NCBI GenBank assembly: GCA_015680685.1
Contig: MNCI01034933.1
Span: 1 to 64,000 of the forward strand
Direction: 5' to 3'
Length of the DNA stretch: 64,000 nt
Origin: Gnetum montanum
Taxonomy: Eukaryota; Streptophyta; Gnetopsida; Gnetales; Gnetaceae
The translations under genes and the position numbers were made by a program. This document shows positions 58,781-64,000 of this stretch, in pieces. The notes under the pieces were generated by a model. The model saw only the letters and a list, made by a program, of their open reading frames with translations. It did no database searches and was not told where the DNA came from. Within the stretch, counting starts at the first letter, position 1. Every line of letters starts with the position of its first letter.

Positions 58781-61651
58781 TTACCTTGGGATTCGTACTA
58801 CGTATGCAATTGGATGGGGTTGCAATTGGACAGTCGCCTGCGGTTGGGTGTTAGACGGGCTAGGAACCTTGATGACATAGGGGCTTGGTTTATTTTGTGT
58901 CTGGGGATTAGAGGATTGGGGATCACTAGGACGTTTGGGTGTCCTAACGATGTATGGGGTTGGTTTGGGTAGGGGTTGGACCTCCGCTATTGCAACCACA
59001 GGTGGCACTCGGACTACGTAAGGGGTAGGCCGAGTAGGCGGGGTTGGTAGATTTGAGGTGGTAACGGTGGGAGGTATACGCACTACGTATGATTTTTCAC
59101 ATGTAGGGGTGTTAGAAGTCATTACGGTGGGGGGCACGCGGACAACATATGGCTGCTGCGGGGCGTATGATGATTGAGGCATGGATGTTAATGCAGTGGG
59201 AGGAATACGTACTACAAATGGCTTGTTAGGCGTTTGTTGTTCATAGTCAGAGTAGACAGTGTTAATGCTAGGCATTTCAAGTTCATTATCTAGGTAGATT
59301 GTGTTAATAATGTACGGTGCCTCTTGGTATTCAGAGGGTCTTTATACACACCCATAGCCTGGTTTTGCAGTTGGACCAGGTTGGCCTCATCAAAAGTGAT
59401 TTGGCCTCCATCAATCATTCGTTGTATGTCTTGTTTCAGGGTGAAATAGTAATCCATGCCATGCCCATTACGTTGGTGATGGTCACAGAAGCAGTCCATC
59501 CTGAAACTTTTGGGTACTGGGGGTTCATTCGGCGTTGCTAGGCTCAGGTTCTGAACCAGTTGATAGAACCGGTCATGTCTTTGGATGGCTGTCGGGGACA
59601 ACTGTTTATGTTTCCTTAATCCAGCCCTCAGGAGTTGATCCAATAGCTGGGATGGCTTCATAGGCAATGGCATATATTGGGAGGGTTATTTCCTTTCAAA
59701 GTTTCTCGTACGGTTTGGTGTTGGGTTCTACGATGAGGAGGATTCTAGTGCAGTCATGGAAGTAGGTTTAGTATAATTAAGTAGGGGCCATCGACGGTTT
59801 GTTTTGTTGTACCACATTTGGTTGTTGCATTTCTGCTATTGCCGCTATAGTTGTTTTAGCCTTTTCTCTATCTTTCTTACTGTGTTGCTTTTTAAAGGCT
59901 AAGTACGTGGGATCGTGGCTATTTTGGGCCACCTCTTCTATATTTTTAATCTGTACAAAAGCCTGATTAAGGTTACACACATTGAGATAATATAACTTGG
60001 ATTTGAAAAATTCGTTAACATCCCCCTTTAGAATGGTGAGCAGATATGTCTGTGGGATCGGCTCGTGTAGCTCATTAAGAGCAACGCTCCACCTCTGGAT
60101 GAATTTTTGTACGGGTTTTAAAGGCGCTTGTTTGACTTGTATAAGGCTGTCAAGTGTCACTTCAGGTTTCAAGTTATACTTGAACCTGGTAACGAATTGA
60201 TGTAACAATTCTTCCAAGGAAAATATCGAGTTTCTTGGCAAGCCCCAATACCAATCAAGTGCTCTCCCTGCAAGGGACATAGGGAACACTCACAAAATGG
60301 TGTGTGGCCATGCTTGAAGTAATGCACACTCTAGTCTAAATGTTATAAGGTGAGCATTGGGGTCCATCTCCCTGTTATATTTAGTTAGCGTAGGCAATGA
60401 CACGCCTTTGGGTAAGGTTAGGGGCGGAACGGAAGAGCTAATGGGGTCATCGTGGTAAAAGTCCACTACCTTCAACTCTCCGTTGGCATCTTTTTTGAGG
60501 TGTTTGACCTCATCAACTAGTTCCTGCATTAGTTTTCTAGTGTCAGCCTAATCTTGAGTGCTAGGTGAGGTGGCAGCTTGGGGATGTGGTACATTGTACA
60601 GATTGGATTATTGAATAGTAGGTTGGAAGGCCGAAAGCTGTGCGGTTGGCGGTTGTACTTGTGGAATGTTCATAGCACGTGGTACTACGGGTGGCATGTT
60701 GTAAACGAGGGGTTGTTGTTGTTGTGGTTGCCCTTGAGGAATGTTGGCCAGTGAAATCGTATGAGGTGGTATGTTGTAGTGAGGGGGTTGATGTGATTGA
60801 GCACCCATCGCTGCCCATTGCCTGGTCATGTTTTGTGTAGGAACCCCCTGTTGGGTTACAGCGGTGGAAGGGCCTCCGTGCATTTGGATGTAGGGGATAT
60901 AGTGAGCAGACATGGATGCCAGTATCACATGTGGCATCCTGATCACTCTAGGTGGGAAGGTTGCTCCCGCGTTATTGTGAGGGGGTGGTACTTGCGAGGA
61001 TGGCCCTGCGGCTACAGCAGGGATGATAGCGAGAGGGAGGGTATTGATTTGCGGATCGCTTGGAGGAGGAGCATGAACAAGTGTGGATGTGTCTAGTGGA
61101 GGTATTTGCGCTTGGGTGAACCTGAGGGGTTGGAGGGACGTGATTTCCCCTATGCCTGGATGAAACGCGAGGTTGACATAGGTCTGTGGACTAAGCGTAT
61201 GGTAGGAATCTTCATGTTCAGATTGGGCGGCGAACTCATCCTCCTCTTCTGGTTGACGATTTACTACAAGCTGATCTAGCGACTGGCTCCTTTTTAGGAG
61301 GAGTTGTGTGATGAGCTCAGAGTAGGGATCTGGGATAAGGATGATATCGTACAGGGAAGGAATGAACTCTTGCCCTCCCCTGTAGAAAAGTTCATATTCC
61401 CTTTTAAATTCTATTTTAGCTCGGTCCATAGCTAGGCCGGCTTGTATTTTCATGCATATGAAGTTGTACTAGTCTTGAGTTATGGTGTTGCGCGATGGGT
61501 TCCTCATTTGCAACCTAAGAGACCAACGGGGCCCCATTGTGGGTGATGCCATGGGTTGTTGGACGGCCATGGTGTTTACGAGGTTTGTGACTTGGGTGGT
61601 TGTGGCGGTGGTGTTTGCGGTGTTCATAATGATCAGTTGAGAGTGTGACAT
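58781..61651 (-). pseudogene. gag: Element B: gag with expanded C-terminal repeats
   Basis: ATG at 61651. A stop near 61469 sits where A has Glu, and the next frame 60608-61453 begins MKIQAGLAMDRAKIEFKREY. The capsid-type domain is at 59777-60529 (DDPISSSVPPLTLPKGVSLP, LDWYWGLPRNSIFSLEELL, PVQKFIQRWSVALNELHEPI). The zinc motif FCDHHQRNGHGMDYY (about 59445-59490) has its last Cys changed to Tyr. The tail at 58781-59275 repeats the motif P-Y-V-V-R-[IV]-P-P seven times in Pro-rich sequence. It is homologous to the A gag along its length. Confidence 0.88.
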
Positions 61652-61679
61652 GATGTAGAGATGTGAAGTAAGTGTGCTT

Positions 61680-62317
61680 AGTACAGCGTAAACCTACGTT
61701 GGTAGCGTACAGCATATACGCTTCAATGACCAGCATATAACGACAGCGTATACAACGTATAGTGTCAGCATAGAGAATCTAGGACGTAAATGGTACAGCG
61801 TATACACTAGGCAGCGTATACAGCGTCAGCATGCAGCATAAAAAGGGTTGTAGCGTACTGAGTGTAGCGTATGGACGGCAGCGTAAATGGGTTTACAGGA
61901 TAGGATGTTCAGCGTAAACTTAGCGGTGGCGTATATAGCATAGACGGAGTCTTGTGTGCAACATAGACAAGGTCTACAGCGTAAAGTGGGCAGTGCGTAT
62001 TCGGCAACGTAGACACTGGGGATTCTGTAGATAGAGTCGGCGTATGTTTGATAGTGTAGACGCTGGGAGACTTGTAGATGATGAGTTTTACACAGAGTAG
62101 CGTAGATGCTCAACAATGTAGACGCTGGATAGTTTGCAGGCAGTAAGTTTTAAACTACACAGCGTAAACGCTAGGAGGTTTTCAGAAGGAATCGGCGTAT
62201 GGTCGACAGCGTGGATGCTCAACAGCGTAGACTCTGAGAATTTTGTAGGTAAGGTTTACGTATACCCAAAAACGTAGACGTTGAGAGCTCTGAGGCATAG
62301 TAAGTTTTAGGCAGAGG
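61680..62317. repeat. GCGTA-motif 5' leader of element B
   Basis: About 640 bp between gag and the primer site, made of loosely spaced GCGTATAC, GCGTAGACGCTG and AGCGTAAAC motifs. Absent from the short (240 bp) leader of element A. No coding sequence. Confidence 0.8.
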
Positions 62318-62334
62318 CCCTCCTTCTAGCGCCA
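62318..62334 (-). promoter_or_regulatory. Primer binding site of element B
   Basis: The plus strand reads CCCTCCTTCTAGCGCCA, ending in CCA, 5 bases from the 5' LTR. The last 12 bases before CCA can pair with a GCTGGAA acceptor as in plant tRNA-Asn(GUU), which I recall as having this 3' end. Confidence 0.7.
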
Positions 62335-62339
62335 ATTTC

Positions 62340-63576
62340 TATACCGTCCGAAATCATCGGTCTCCGGCTGGAAGGAAACAGAGACTTGGAGATATCCGGA
62401 CACACACAGAAGATCCTACCTTCACCTGAGGGTGAGCTGGAATGAACGAAGGTAGAGTACCTTGAATGGTCCGCACGCAGATCAGGCAAGGATTTCCTCG
62501 AACATACACCGAAGTGCTATACGCTGGGTTATACGTAAACGACGTAACAGGCGTAAAACAACGCGTAAACAACGTAATTGATGCGAACAGAGCATAAACG
62601 TAAAAGAGCGTAAAAAAAATACACGCAACAATTAATGGAAACTGTAACAGATTTTGGGAAGAAAATGTGACAATGGAATTTCAAAATGAGATTTACAATG
62701 CACCAGTCTAACGCAGTTGTGGCTTTGACACAAGGTGGACGAATAGCCTCGGTGGATGCAGGGAGGACTGATGACTGGTTCAAACTGTAGGCCCAATGTA
62801 GAGGCTATATGCTCATCGTATAGGGCTATCCAGCGTACAAGGCTCTCTGCTCCATTTCTCAGCGTCTCTGCTCTTTTGGTTCGCTCAAAATCTTTTTCAG
62901 CTGACCCCGATCTAGTGAAAAATTGGGGTTTTTATATAGGTTTAGGGTGACACGTGCCACGTTAACCGGGTGCGAAAGCATAAAATTTACAAGTGTATAA
63001 CATGTTACATCTACTGGCGTATACGCTGGGCGTATACACTGTATCTGGTGAGCGTAGACTTTGGGCGTATACGCTGGGCATGGAGGGTGTATATGGTGGA
63101 CGTGCTGGGCGTATACGCTGTGGATGCTTGGCGTATACACTGATGGTTGTTGTGCGTATACATCGGGCATATACGCTGATGGATGCTCTGTTCGTCTGAA
63201 TTGCTGCCTTGTACCAATTTTTGCTCTGCAATGCGATTTGCATGTCGTATTCGGGGATTGCATGCCGGGCGTATGCATCAGTCGTACAAGCTGGACGTAC
63301 TTGTGGGGCGTGTACGCTGGTCATGCACATTGGGCGTATACGCTGAGAACTTGAGTGTATACGTTGTGAATGTGAACTTTGAGCGCATATGCTGGGCGTA
63401 TACGCTGAGAATGTAGACTTGGGCGTATACGTTGAGAATGCATACTTAGTGAAAATTAAGCATCTGATCTCCGAAGTTGCCATGTTTGATACCAGATGTG
63501 GCCGTGGTCGTCTGTGAGTTCCAGGGACCTGCTTCTTGTTGAAAAAGTACTAAGCTCAAAATTTTGTGGTGTTTCA
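62340..63576 (-). repeat. 5' LTR of element B, with GCGTATACGC array
   Basis: 1,237 bp, plus-strand ends TATACCGTCCG...GGTGTTTCA (the left end TG is changed to TA). TATA box tttatatagg at 62931-62940. U3 at 63014-63445 has at least five exact GCGTATACGC palindromes plus near copies. It is better preserved than the 3' LTR copy. Confidence 0.92.
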
Positions 63577-64000
63577 GTAACCTTACTTCTTGAAGATTCA
63601 TTTAGATGGGATGAACATTGTGCAGGCTCTTGTTCTTAGGAACAATATCCAAGTCCAGTTTTATCTTGTGGACTCCTTTCTTGTCCAAGAATCATTTGAA
63701 GGAACTCTTTCTGTTTAACCAACCTCTCATTCACAAGCTTTACATCTACAAATTCTTTCTTAGCCTACTCATAAGACAAGGTTAGCTTTACATTCTCAAC
63801 CCTTAAGTATGAGATTTATTTTGTAAGATTAGAAATTGTTGTATTTAATAAGCAAATTTCTTGAGCTTTTTCTTTTACCTTCTTGTTCAAATTTGTGCAA
63901 ATATTTTGAAAATTCAAAAGTTCATTACATAATAAATCAGAACTCTCATCCTCATTAAGTTCATCATCTAAGGTATTAGCATCATCATTGGTGAGAGCCA
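63577..64000 (-). pseudogene. gag: Element H: Ty1/copia gag coiled-coil region
   Basis: The minus strand reads a Leu/Asn/Lys-rich heptad-like stretch (NKKVKEKAQEICLLNTTISN) and then KQKEFLQMILGQERSPQDKT followed by GLGY, which matches the LDLILG.QR...KAGLGY segment of plant copia gag. At least two stops. It continues beyond the window and, across element B, to 45544. Confidence 0.6.

Larger units (their letters stand above)
45545..63576 (-). mobile_element. Element B: complete Tat-type Ty3/gypsy retrotransposon with an embedded antisense gene
   Basis: 18,032 bp, LTRs 45545-46802 and 62340-63576. Target duplication GTAAT (45540-45544) and GTAAC (63577-63581), one transition apart. The architecture is the same as element A: LTR, primer site, leader, gag, protease, antisense gene, RT, RNase H, second RNase H, integrase, dyad array, polypurine tract, LTR. 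Coding sequences are related to A but clearly diverged, and the LTRs of A and B share little beyond the TGAAACACC start, so they are separate families. Inserted in the copia remnant H. Confidence 0.93.

Overview
The window reads as intergenic DNA from a very large, retrotransposon-rich land plant genome (a gymnosperm-like genome is my guess; the sequence does not fix the species). I found no ordinary host gene, tRNA, rRNA or CRISPR array. Almost everything is LTR retrotransposon sequence, stacked by nested insertion, with many stop codons that look like C-to-T decay of methylated DNA.

Layout. D (1-4999, + strand) is the 3' half of an Athila-like Ty3/gypsy element ending in an 838-bp LTR. 5000-9886 is AT-rich with a LINE ORF2 tail and a chromovirus integrase/chromodomain tail. 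F (9887-13877, - strand) is a chromovirus with its 3' LTR, chromodomain, integrase, RT and protease. It is interrupted in the protease by the 3' LTR of E (13878-14728), a relative of the D/C family. C (15682-42627, - strand) is a complete, decayed Athila-like element with paired LTRs, a perfect 5-bp target duplication (CCAAT) and a tRNA-Asp-like primer site. Into the gag region of C a second complete element, A (22815-39848, - strand, 17.0 kb, two 1,546-bp LTRs, target duplication CCCTT), has jumped. 42633-45544 and 63577-64000 hold a decayed Ty1/copia gag region (H), split by element B (45545-63576, - strand, 18.0 kb, target duplication GTAAT/GTAAC).

A and B are the interesting part. They belong to two clearly diverged families of the Tat-type lineage, recognised by two successive RNase H domains. 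In both, gag-protease is separated from RT-RNaseH-RNaseH-integrase by about 5 kb that contains a multi-exon gene on the OPPOSITE strand (A 29885-33895; B 52504-57004). The two antisense genes are homologous from end to end. Several intron positions and phases match, exon 2 is 450 nt in both, and each has its own TATA box. The protein would be about 1,070 residues: an N-terminal domain resembling plant FCP1/NIF-type HAD phosphatases with the catalytic aspartates lost, a middle domain I do not recognise, and a coiled-coil/acidic C-terminus. In B the whole interval can be read as an intron of the sense gag-pol transcript (57472 down to 51783, phase 0), so the antisense gene would be a gene nested in an intron.

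Both families also carry two classes of short dyad repeat in noncoding positions. The first is a roughly 30-bp unit starting AGTTTA with inverted GTC..GAC or GGCC..GGCC arms, placed just after integrase and at both edges of the antisense gene. The second is dense GCGTA-type motifs, in B the perfect palindrome GCGTATACGC, in the LTR U3 upstream of the TATA box, in the 5' leader and in the antisense gene's leader. A coding module plus matching motif clusters in its own noncoding DNA suggests a self-regulatory or anti-silencing system; that function is inference.
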